In this document: positions 1 to 5,127 of the stretch, one piece after another | Layout: the number at the start of each line of letters is the position of its first letter | Position numbering within the stretch: position 1 is the stretch's first letter | From: BRH-c25 sp041690515 | Lineage (GTDB): Bacteria > Bacillota > Clostridia > Lutisporales > Lutisporaceae | Length of the DNA stretch: 6,729 nt | Assembly: GCA_041690515.1 (NCBI GenBank) | Contig: JAWLHF010000142.1 | Coordinates: forward strand, 1-6,729 | Direction of reading: 5' to 3' | Translations under genes and position numbers: made by a program | Notes under the pieces: generated by a model | What the model was told of the DNA's origin: nothing | Seen by the model: only the letters and a program-made list of their open reading frames with translations | Databases searched by the model: none

Positions 1-766
1 TCTCACATTCCTTCAGCGTTTCAAGGGGCAGATCTTCAGCGTTTTCAATATGATAAGCGTTTTTGCAGTTCTCCCTGCAGATTTGATACAGCTTATTTGA
101 ATTGGAGCTTTCCCGGCTTCCGATAACGATCATGCAATCTACTGTCTCAGAAAGCTCTTTTGCTGATTCTTGCCTTTTCTCTGTTGCGCTGCAAATAGTA
201 TTAAATATTATTACATCTTTATATTTTTTCTGAACGGCATCCACTACGCTGTCCCAAATTTTTTTTGTAATTGTAGTTTGTGCAACTAAACATATTTTAT
301 CATATATAGGAAGTTTGTCTACTATTTTTTCATCTTCCACTATATCAGCCGAATAATCACACCATCCGTTGGTTCCTATTACTTCGGGATGGTTCTTGTC
401 TCCAACTATAAATATTTTATATCCTTTTTGATAATAATCCCTTACTTTCTTATGTATTGCAGAAACATAGGGACAAGTGCAATCAATATACTTTATTCCT
501 CTTTCCTCAAACATCCTGTACTTTTCTTCAGGAATTCCATGAGAACGAATTATGACTTCCGCTCCTTTTTCCTGTATTTCTTCAGGATCTTCAATGGTAT
601 TCACTCCCAGCTCTTCAAGCTTACCAGTGACTCGCCTGTTATGTATCAGCGGCCCATAGGAATAGACTTTTCTGTCTTTTTTATTATCTGCTTCCTCAAA
701 GGCTTTATCCACTGCTTTTTTGACTCCAAAGCAAAAACCTGCATTTTCATCAAGTATTATTTCCAT
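1..766 (-). CDS. ispH: IspH, 4-hydroxy-3-methylbut-2-enyl diphosphate reductase (3' end off window)
   Basis: Iron-sulfur enzyme of the last MEP-pathway step, reducing HMB-PP to IPP and DMAPP in the cytoplasm. I translated 255 codons with no stop before the left edge. The three cluster cysteines are visible: C12 in GFCFGV, C98 in DCTCPYV and C192 in NTICSAT. Substrate-binding residues also match: H42 (LIHNR), H76 (RSHGIP), H126 and E128 (NHPEV), T165 (QTT) and the SSNSN stretch at 220-224. The ATG at 766 is preferred because AAGAGGG (776-782) lies 9 nt upstream. The in-frame ATG at 775 touches that Shine-Dalgarno site, so it is unlikely. The start overlaps the plsC end by 17 nt, suggesting translational coupling. 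The missing part may be only the short C-terminus of IspH, or a C-terminal ribosomal protein S1 region as in many Clostridia; the window cannot tell. Confidence 0.96.
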   Translation of the reverse strand, partial: MEIILDENAGFCFGVKKAVDKAFEEADNKKDRKVYSYGPLIHNRRVTGKLEELGVNTIEDPEEIQEKGAEVIIRSHGIPEEKYRMFEERGIKYIDCTCPYVSAIHKKVRDYYQKGYKIFIVGDKNHPEVIGTNGWCDYSADIVEDEKIVDKLPIYDKICLVAQTTITKKIWDSVVDAVQKKYKDVIIFNTICSATEKRQESAKELSETVDCMIVIGSRESSNSNKLYQICRENCKNAYHIENAEDLPLETLKECE

Positions 767-1349
767 CTGCTGCATCCCTCTTAAGTTCATTTATTTTATT
801 CATAATATCAAGGCTAATCTTCATATAGTCTTCATTTTTCAGCTTTCTTTCATAATATTCACTAAGCTCTATGGGTTCTCCTATAATCACCCTTGTCCTT
901 CTGAACAGCTTATAATTACTGATGATTGCAACCGGTACGACCGGAACCTTTGATTTTACTGCAAGCATTGCTATTCCCGGTTCAGCAAGCACTTCATTGC
1001 TTTTATTCCTTGTTCCTTCAGGGAAAAGCGCAAGTACCTTGCCACTGCCCAAAAGTCTGAGAGAGGTTTTTATACTTTTCAGATCCGCTTCCCCTCTTTT
1101 TATTGGAAATGCTCCAAGGCCATTCATAAGAGCCTTCATAAAAATATTCTTAAATAATTCCGCTTTTGCCATGAAGTACATCCTGTGAGGCAGTGATATA
1201 CCTACAAAAATTGGATCTATAAGACTTACGTGATTTGCACATGCAATATAGGCACCGTTTTGGGGTACGTTTTCCCGCCCTGTAATCCGATAATTATAAA
1301 ATAAAAGGAATATTGGTATAAGTATTGCTCTGGCAATGCTATAGAGCAT
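750..1349 (-). CDS. plsC: PlsC-type 1-acyl-sn-glycerol-3-phosphate acyltransferase
   Basis: Membrane-associated acyltransferase that converts lysophosphatidic acid to phosphatidic acid in phospholipid synthesis. The 199 aa protein has the family motifs in order: NHVSLID (H40, D45; the HxxxxD catalytic pair), GAFPIKRG at 79-86 with R85, FPEGTR at 109-114 (glycerol-phosphate binding) and VPVVPVAI at 135-142. An N-terminal hydrophobic stretch (about 3-18) probably anchors it in the membrane, and the length is normal for short bacterial PlsC. The ATG at 1349 has an AAGGGGGGAGG site (1355-1365) 5 nt upstream. The gene begins inside the last codons of cmk (11 nt overlap) and ends inside the start of ispH. 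Acyl donor (acyl-ACP or acyl-CoA) and exact substrate cannot be read from sequence; other lysophospholipid acyltransferases share these motifs. Confidence 0.93.
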   Translation of the reverse strand: MLYSIARAILIPIFLLFYNYRITGRENVPQNGAYIACANHVSLIDPIFVGISLPHRMYFMAKAELFKNIFMKALMNGLGAFPIKRGEADLKSIKTSLRLLGSGKVLALFPEGTRNKSNEVLAEPGIAMLAVKSKVPVVPVAIISNYKLFRRTRVIIGEPIELSEYYERKLKNEDYMKISLDIMNKINELKRDAADGNNT

Positions 1350-2013
1350 TAATGCCTCCCCCCTTCACTTCTATATATGAGACTACCTCCTTAAGAACTT
1401 CTTCTATGCTTTTTCCGGTGGTATCAATAATAATTGCGTCAGAAGCTATTGTCAGAGGAGATTCACTTCTGGTGGAATCAATATGGTCCCTTTTTTCTAT
1501 CTGTGATTTGATATCCTTTATTTCAGCATCATATCCCTTTTTCTTAAGCTCATTGTATCTTCTCTCTGCCCTTTCATCAACAGAAGCAGTTATATAAAAC
1601 TTAATATCCGCCGATGGAAATATAACTGTACCAACATCACGGCCATCCATGACAACATTCTTATTCCTTGATATTTTTCTCTGCTGATCTACCATCAGTT
1701 TTCTGACTTCAGCTATTGCAGCAATAAAAGAGACATTTCTGTTGACATTCTCTTCCCTTATCTCTTTGTCAACAGCCCTTCCGTCCAAAAAAATGCTGTT
1801 GTTCCTGAAATCAATGTCGGTTTCTTCCGCCATGCTGATTATGCTGTCCAGTTTCTGAAGCGGGATCTGCTCCCTGAGAACCTTTAAGGTAAGTGCCCTG
1901 TACATTGCACCGGAATCAATATATGTATAGCCTATACTGTCCGCAAGACATTTTGCTATTGTGCTTTTGCCCGCACCTGCAGGTCCGTCAATAGCTATAA
2001 CATTGTAATCCAT
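1339..2013 (-). CDS. cmk: Cytidylate kinase (CMP/dCMP kinase)
   Basis: Phosphorylates CMP and dCMP with ATP, feeding CDP/dCDP into nucleic acid and CDP-lipid synthesis; cytoplasmic. At 224 aa it has the usual length of the bacterial type-1 enzyme. Visible motifs are the P-loop GPAGAGKST (10-18), the nucleotide-binding YIDSGAMYRA (31-40), DGRDVGTVIFP (123-133, the most diagnostic Cmk signature) and KRDHIDSTRSESPL (174-187) with the arginines that grip phosphate. The CMP-binding insert that separates Cmk from adenylate kinases covers roughly 60-115. The ATG at 2013 has AGGGGG (2022-2027) 8 nt upstream. It follows aroH by 71 nt and overlaps plsC by 11 nt. In many bacteria cmk sits beside rpsA (S1). 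Here the neighbouring position is taken by ispH, which in Clostridia often carries fused S1 domains. Confidence 0.97.
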   Translation of the reverse strand: MDYNVIAIDGPAGAGKSTIAKCLADSIGYTYIDSGAMYRALTLKVLREQIPLQKLDSIISMAEETDIDFRNNSIFLDGRAVDKEIREENVNRNVSFIAAIAEVRKLMVDQQRKISRNKNVVMDGRDVGTVIFPSADIKFYITASVDERAERRYNELKKKGYDAEIKDIKSQIEKRDHIDSTRSESPLTIASDAIIIDTTGKSIEEVLKEVVSYIEVKGGGINAL

Positions 2014-2021
2014 ACGGGTAT

Positions 2022-2027
2022 CCCCCT
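2022..2027 (-). promoter_or_regulatory. G-rich ribosome binding site of cmk
   Basis: AGGGGG lies 8 nt before the cmk ATG. It needs G-U wobble to pair with the usual anti-Shine-Dalgarno. The following bases ATACCC could fold back on the G run as a very short GGG-ATA-CCC hairpin. The same arrangement occurs before aroH. Confidence 0.6.
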
Positions 2028-2050
2028 AAACTCATTTCTGTATCACACAT

Positions 2051-2069
2051 ATCATTTTACCAGAATGAT
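2051..2069 (-). other. Small stem-loop between aroH and cmk
   Basis: The arms ATCATT and AATGAT are perfect inverted repeats with a 7-nt loop, 15 nt past the aroH stop. The stem is only 6 bp and AT-rich, and no U run follows, so it is not a convincing terminator. It could be an mRNA processing or stability element, or chance in AT-rich DNA. Confidence 0.3.
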
Positions 2070-2084
2070 TTTCAAAATAAAAGT

Positions 2085-2444
2085 TTATTTCAAAGACAAA
2101 TCAGGTCTCAGCTCCGTGGCTTCCTTCAAATACACATGCTTAACTTCTTTTACGGCAATATCTCCATCATAGAAAAGACAAAGTCTTATACACTTTGAGA
2201 GGCTGTTTTCAACATGCATTTCTTGAAAGCACATTAAGGGTATGTCCGTAAAGCCCATCTGCCTTGCAGCCTTTGCCGGATATGCCGAACTCAGGTCTTT
2301 TGTGCAGGAGAAAAAAACAGCTGTTATCCTTTCATGTGCAAGTGAATTCAACTCTATAACCTTTTTAAGCAATTCCATGGTATTACTCATTATCTCTTCT
2401 TCAGTGTCTTTTGCTGCAGTTATTGCACCTCTTATGCCAACCAT
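2085..2444 (-). CDS. aroH: Monofunctional chorismate mutase, AroH class
   Basis: Catalyses the Claisen rearrangement of chorismate to prephenate, the committed step to phenylalanine and tyrosine; AroH enzymes are small cytoplasmic trimers. The 119 aa protein follows the Bacillus subtilis AroH pattern as I recall it: VGIRGAIT at the N-terminus (R5, equivalent to R7), DTEEEI at 13-18, YPAKAAR (55-61, including R61), CFQEM (C72, E75), KCIR (R87), HVYL (Y105) and LRPDLSL (R113). All the active-site residues I can place are present, and the length fits. The ATG at 2444 has AGGGGG (2452-2457) 7 nt upstream. An in-frame TAA lies 18 nt before it, so no longer ATG start exists. It follows the membrane-protein gene by 39 nt and precedes cmk by 71 nt. 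No fused DAHP synthase or prephenate dehydratase domain is present. Confidence 0.95.
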   Translation of the reverse strand: MVGIRGAITAAKDTEEEIMSNTMELLKKVIELNSLAHERITAVFFSCTKDLSSAYPAKAARQMGFTDIPLMCFQEMHVENSLSKCIRLCLFYDGDIAVKEVKHVYLKEATELRPDLSLK

Positions 2445-2451
2445 CGGTATA

Positions 2452-2457
2452 CCCCCT
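2452..2457 (-). promoter_or_regulatory. G-rich ribosome binding site of aroH
   Basis: AGGGGG lies 7 nt before the aroH ATG, inside GATAGGGGGTA. A near copy, GATGGGGTA, lies just upstream (2473-2481), directly after the stop of the preceding gene, so the leader contains an imperfect duplication of the binding-site region. Confidence 0.6.
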
Positions 2458-2483
2458 ATCAGTTATTGAACTTACCCCATCAG

Positions 2484-2957
2484 CTAATCGATCCTTACAC
2501 GGTCTATCATGACAAGATTGTTATTCACATATATCAGCTTGCCCAATTCCGGCACTATAATATTGTCCGATACTCCAGTGACCTTTAGTATGACTGTATC
2601 ATTATAACCCGCACCACCGACCTCAACTACGTCACTGTCCTTCACCTGCAGCTTTATGGATCTGCTGCCGTTTGTGTCAGCTTTCTCTCCGTTTACATAA
2701 AACATCAGTGGTCTTAAGGATGAATGACTCTCAATAGATATTTCAATTTCACCTTTCTTGATAAAAAGCTGGCTATCAGCTACAGACTTTCCTTCCAGCT
2801 TGTCTGTCCTGCTTATTAAGTTCTTGGCTGTCTGATTAAGTAATAATATCTGTGATATTATAAGCACTGCAAAAAATACAGTCATTATCCTGTTTATCAA
2901 TCTGTCTATCCTGCTCCACCAATCTTGATAACTGCTATTCAATACAATCCCTCCCAT
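2484..2957 (-). CDS. Single-pass membrane protein of unknown function
   Basis: I do not recognise this family. With the ATG at 2957 it is 157 aa. Residues 1-23 are short and basic with a DWWSRIDR stretch. One hydrophobic segment spans about 24-41, followed by a polar region (42-62). A roughly 95-residue tail rich in alternating hydrophobic residues looks beta-rich. The basic N-terminal flank predicts cytoplasmic N-terminus and an exported C-terminal domain. No signal-peptidase or lipobox motif, cysteine or catalytic motif is seen. The start is uncertain: AAGGA (2963-2967) sits 5 nt before the ATG, while GGGAGGG (2949-2955) sits 6 nt before a TTG at 2942, which would give 152 aa. Position between a flavoprotein and aroH suggests cotranscription but no function. 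Coding is supported by good spacing and a plausible protein. Confidence 0.8.
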   Translation of the reverse strand: MGGIVLNSSYQDWWSRIDRLINRIMTVFFAVLIISQILLLNQTAKNLISRTDKLEGKSVADSQLFIKKGEIEISIESHSSLRPLMFYVNGEKADTNGSRSIKLQVKDSDVVEVGGAGYNDTVILKVTGVSDNIIVPELGKLIYVNNNLVMIDRVRID

Positions 2958-2994
2958 TACAATCCTTCATATAGATAATTCCAATTTAGGGAGG
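2949..2994 (-). promoter_or_regulatory. Possible hairpin pairing an anti-Shine-Dalgarno-like leader with the ribosome binding site
   Basis: In the leader of the membrane-protein gene the transcript would carry CACCUCCC (2989-2996), resembling the 3' tail of 16S rRNA. Its CCUCCC is exactly complementary to GGGAGG (2950-2955), the binding site for the alternative TTG start; the loop is about 33 nt. Such pairing could mask translation. It is a 6-bp GC-rich helix seen by eye only. Confidence 0.3.
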
Positions 2995-3074
2995 TGTTTA
3001 TTCAGTTGCTGTCATACAAAGTATATCTTGGCAATATCATAAGTTCTGCCCGACAAATGAAGCTGCTTAGCTAT

Positions 3075-3080
3075 ATTATA
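3075..3080 (-). promoter_or_regulatory. Isolated TATAAT box after the flavoprotein gene
   Basis: A perfect TATAAT lies 3 nt past the stop codon of the oxidoreductase gene and 117 nt upstream of the membrane-protein ATG. I see no good -35 hexamer 16-18 nt before it and no extended -10 TG. It could be a weak internal promoter for the downstream genes or a chance AT-rich match. Confidence 0.2.
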
Positions 3081-3083
3081 GTA

Positions 3084-4322
3084 TCATGCATTCATACCGG
3101 CAGCATATCCTGTAGAAAATGCAATTTGAAGATTAAAGCCTCCTGTAAAAGCATCAAGATCAATAACCTCTCCACAGAAATACAGTCCCTTCACCAGCTT
3201 TGATTCCATTGTTTTGGGATTGATCTCCTTCAGACAGATTCCTCCGGATGTGACAATAGCTTCTTCAATAGGCCTTGTACCTGATATGGTGACGATAAAA
3301 TTCTTCAGCAGATCCACCAGCGTCTTTCTCTCACTCTTTGTAATCTGATGCACCTCTTTTGATTCACTTATTCCTGAAAGTCTTATAATAACAGGAATCA
3401 GCTTTTGAGGAAGCAGCTGGTCCAATGAGTTCTTAAATTGTTTATTGGTATTCTGCTCAAAATCCCTGATTATTCTTTTGTCCAATTCTTCCTGAGAAAG
3501 TGCAGGCTTAAGGTCGATGCTTATCTTTATTTCCTTATTTTTCTTAATATAGTCTGATACATAGAAGCTTGCAGACAATATAACGGGACCCGACAGCCCA
3601 TAATGAGTAAATAGCATTTCACCAAAGTCCTCGTAAATAGTTTTCCCGTCAGCTATTGCCTTTACATCTACATTCTTAAGTGAAAGGCCTTGAAGCTCTT
3701 TAATGAACCTTTCTCCTGAGACCAGTGGTACTAACGACGGCATAAGCTCCACAATGCTGTGTCCTGCTCTTCTTGCAATTTCGTATCCGTCCCCTGTTGA
3801 TCCGGTTTGAGGATAAGACATTCCTCCGGTACAGAGTATCACAGAGTTGCATTCTATTACCTTCCCGTTGTCCAGCAGTACACCCGTCACGACTCCATCC
3901 TCAAGTCGTATGTTCATTACCTTGCAGTTCAGTCTTACCTCTGCCTTATACCTGTTCAGATATTTTTCAAAAGCCTTTATTACATCACTGGATTTATCCG
4001 ATGCAGGGAATATTCTCCCGCCCCGTTCAACTTTAGTTCTCAGTCCCAAGGACTCCAGCAGCTCAATAAGATCATCATTGGAAAAACTCCTGAATGCACT
4101 ATAAAAAAACTTCGAATTTCTGGGAATATTCTTCATAAATTCGTCAAAATCAGCAGAATTTGTTACATTGCACCTTCCTTTACCCGTAATGAACAGCTTT
4201 TTACCAAGCTTCTCATTTTTTTCAATGAGCAAGGTACTCTTGCCCATTGAAGCAGCAGTCCCTGCAGCTATCATACCGGCAGGGCCTCCTCCAATAACTG
4301 CAACATCATATTTCACCTTCAT
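3084..4322 (-). CDS. HI0933/YhiN-family NAD(P)/FAD-dependent oxidoreductase
   Basis: Flavoprotein of the HI0933/YhiN/BaiN group; family members are widespread but most have no proven substrate. The 412 aa chain has the N-terminal dinucleotide-binding GGGPAG (11-16), the family signature TGKGRCNVTN (46-55), SYPQTGSTGDGY (169-180), FTHYGLSGP (238-246), and a C-terminal FAD-contacting block GLYFCGEVIDLDAFTGG (379-395) ending near AFSTGYAAG. Length is normal for the family. The start is the ATG at 4322, with AGGAGG (4327-4332) 4 nt upstream; a GTG immediately before it leaves only 1 nt of spacing. The gene follows the phosphatase gene by 14 nt, so the two are almost certainly cotranscribed. BaiN is linked to bile acid reduction in gut clostridia, but the family similarity does not justify transferring that role here. 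Confidence 0.92.
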   Translation of the reverse strand: MKVKYDVAVIGGGPAGMIAAGTAASMGKSTLLIEKNEKLGKKLFITGKGRCNVTNSADFDEFMKNIPRNSKFFYSAFRSFSNDDLIELLESLGLRTKVERGGRIFPASDKSSDVIKAFEKYLNRYKAEVRLNCKVMNIRLEDGVVTGVLLDNGKVIECNSVILCTGGMSYPQTGSTGDGYEIARRAGHSIVELMPSLVPLVSGERFIKELQGLSLKNVDVKAIADGKTIYEDFGEMLFTHYGLSGPVILSASFYVSDYIKKNKEIKISIDLKPALSQEELDKRIIRDFEQNTNKQFKNSLDQLLPQKLIPVIIRLSGISESKEVHQITKSERKTLVDLLKNFIVTISGTRPIEEAIVTSGGICLKEINPKTMESKLVKGLYFCGEVIDLDAFTGGFNLQIAFSTGYAAGMNA

Positions 4323-4336
4323 CACCCCTCCTGCTT

Positions 4337-4960
4337 TTACCTCACTTCCTTCAAATGATTGGTGTCATTGAGACAAAAGACAACCGGCCTTTCAGGCAAA
4401 TCCTCAGGAAAACCAATAATTGAAATGGAAGCGTTATCTATCTTGAATTTGGAATAATTGACAATATCAATTCCAAGTATTCTTATTATTGCTGCCTTGA
4501 TAGCTGTACCATGGGAAACAAGAAGTATGTTTCTGCCTTTGTTTTCCCTGACTATCTCGTTAATGGCATTATAGGTGCGTGCTGTAAGATCAAGAAAAGT
4601 CTCTGCACCAGGCAGTTTAAAATTAGCCGGGTCTTCTCTGTAAGTCCTGAAATGCTCACTGTACTTTTCTTTTATTTCGTTGATTGTCAGGCCCTCCCAT
4701 GGACCAAGCCTTATTTCATGATATTCCTCGGATTTGACAACGTTGCATCTGTTATACCTTGCGGCAATTTCAGCTGTTCTTAGAGCCCTTTTCAGACTGC
4801 TGGAATATACTACTTCTATATCTTCTGTTTCAAGCCGCTTCGCTAACAGCTCTGCCTGTTTCAAGCCCAGATCGCTAAGCTCTGTATCCATACTGCCCTG
4901 CACTTTACTTGCCTTATTCCATTCAGTTTCTCCATGTCTTACAAGAAATAACCTGGTCAT
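4337..4960 (-). CDS. Histidine phosphatase superfamily protein (phosphoglycerate mutase-like)
   Basis: Phosphohydrolase or mutase using a phospho-histidine intermediate. The 207 aa protein has LVRHGETEWN (6-15) with catalytic H9, the SSSLKRALRTAE segment (53-64) with phosphate-binding R58, EIRLGPWEG (82-90) with the likely acid E82, and VSHGT (148-152) with the second catalytic H149-150 region. These are the features of the PhoE/CobC/GpmB-type branch, whose substrates range from broad phosphomonoesters to alpha-ribazole phosphate; sequence alone does not choose. The ATG at 4960 is the start because GAGGGGGG (4966-4973) lies 5 nt upstream. An in-frame TTG at 4975 would put this binding site inside the gene. 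It is the first gene after two terminators and an extended -10 promoter, and is followed within 14 nt by the flavoprotein gene. Confidence 0.92.
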   Translation of the reverse strand: MTRLFLVRHGETEWNKASKVQGSMDTELSDLGLKQAELLAKRLETEDIEVVYSSSLKRALRTAEIAARYNRCNVVKSEEYHEIRLGPWEGLTINEIKEKYSEHFRTYREDPANFKLPGAETFLDLTARTYNAINEIVRENKGRNILLVSHGTAIKAAIIRILGIDIVNYSKFKIDNASISIIGFPEDLPERPVVFCLNDTNHLKEVR

Positions 4961-4986
4961 TGAATCCCCCCTCAATTTACCATATT

Positions 4987-5015
4987 ATTATAACACAGAT
5001 TCTATATAATATTAA
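4987..5015 (-). promoter_or_regulatory. Extended -10 promoter of the phosphatase-to-ispH operon
   Basis: On the minus strand TATAAT (4987-4992) is a perfect -10, directly preceded by TGT, giving the extended -10 form TGnTATAAT. Seventeen nt upstream is TTAATA (5010-5015), matching 4 of 6 consensus -35 bases. The predicted transcript start is near 4980, leaving a leader of about 20 nt before the ATG at 4960. The -35 overlaps the U-tract of the upstream hairpin. It is the best promoter in the window. Confidence 0.75.
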
Positions 5016-5036
5016 AACAAGACGGCTTTCGCCGCC
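5011..5036 (-). terminator. Second terminator-like hairpin
   Basis: The minus-strand RNA would fold GGCGGC (5031-5036), a GAAA tetraloop (5027-5030) and GCCGUC (5021-5026): six pairs including one G-U, capped by a stable GNRA loop. It is followed by UUGUUUUAAU. The stem is short and the U-tract interrupted, so it is weaker than the terminator at 5091-5119 and probably acts as a backup. Confidence 0.6.
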
Positions 5037-5045
5037 TGCTAGGTA

Positions 5046-5094
5046 TTTAAATATTCTTCAGGGTAACAGTGATATTGTGCTTCAGATATTTAAA
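5046..5094. repeat. 9-bp inverted repeat between two terminators
   Basis: TTTAAATAT (5046-5054) and ATATTTAAA (5086-5094) are perfect inverted copies separated by 31 bp. Just inside the arms CTTCAG occurs twice in direct orientation (5056-5061 and 5080-5085). One arm overlaps the U-tract of the terminator at 5091-5119. It could be an operator, an alternative RNA fold, or AT-rich coincidence. Confidence 0.4.
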
Positions 5095-5119
5095 AAGGGA
5101 CCTCCTTATGGAGATCCCC
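5091..5119 (-). terminator. Strong intrinsic terminator of the oxidoreductase-regulator operon
   Basis: The minus-strand RNA forms GGGAUCUCC (5110-5118), loop AUAA (5106-5109) and GGAGGUCCC (5097-5105): nine continuous pairs with one central G-U, followed at once by UUUUU (5092-5096). It begins 9 nt past the TAG of the regulator gene. On the plus strand the G-U becomes a C-A mismatch and no U run follows, so it should work in one direction only. Confidence 0.92.
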
Positions 5120-5127
5120 TGGATTAT

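Noticed and set aside
389..784. Long plus-strand open frame of 131 codons
   Set aside because: It is wholly antisense to ispH and the plsC end; the minus-strand frame carries all IspH motifs. The product is a Phe/Ile-rich shadow with no recognisable domain.
2014..2084. Possible promoter before cmk (TTGAAA as -35)
   Set aside because: At 16-18 nt spacing the -10 candidates (GATATG, ATATGT, TATGTG) match poorly. Read-through from aroH is the simpler explanation.
3010..3060. Possible hairpin GGCAG/TTGCC after the flavoprotein gene
   Set aside because: The stem has only about five pairs including a wobble, a large loop and no U run after it, so it is not a terminator.
2994..3203. Plus-strand frame of 69 codons preceded by AGGGAGG
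   Set aside because: The G-rich site touches the GTG start, leaving no spacing, and most of the frame is antisense to the flavoprotein C-terminus. The AGGGAGG is better explained as the complement of the leader of the minus-strand gene.
3807..4250. Plus-strand frame of 147 codons opposite the flavoprotein gene
   Set aside because: The minus-strand frame here encodes the conserved flavoprotein core. The plus-strand product has no motif and no binding site.
4981..5013. TATTAT/ATAATA inverted repeat around the promoter spacer
   Set aside because: Six AT-only base pairs overlapping a promoter are expected by chance in this composition.
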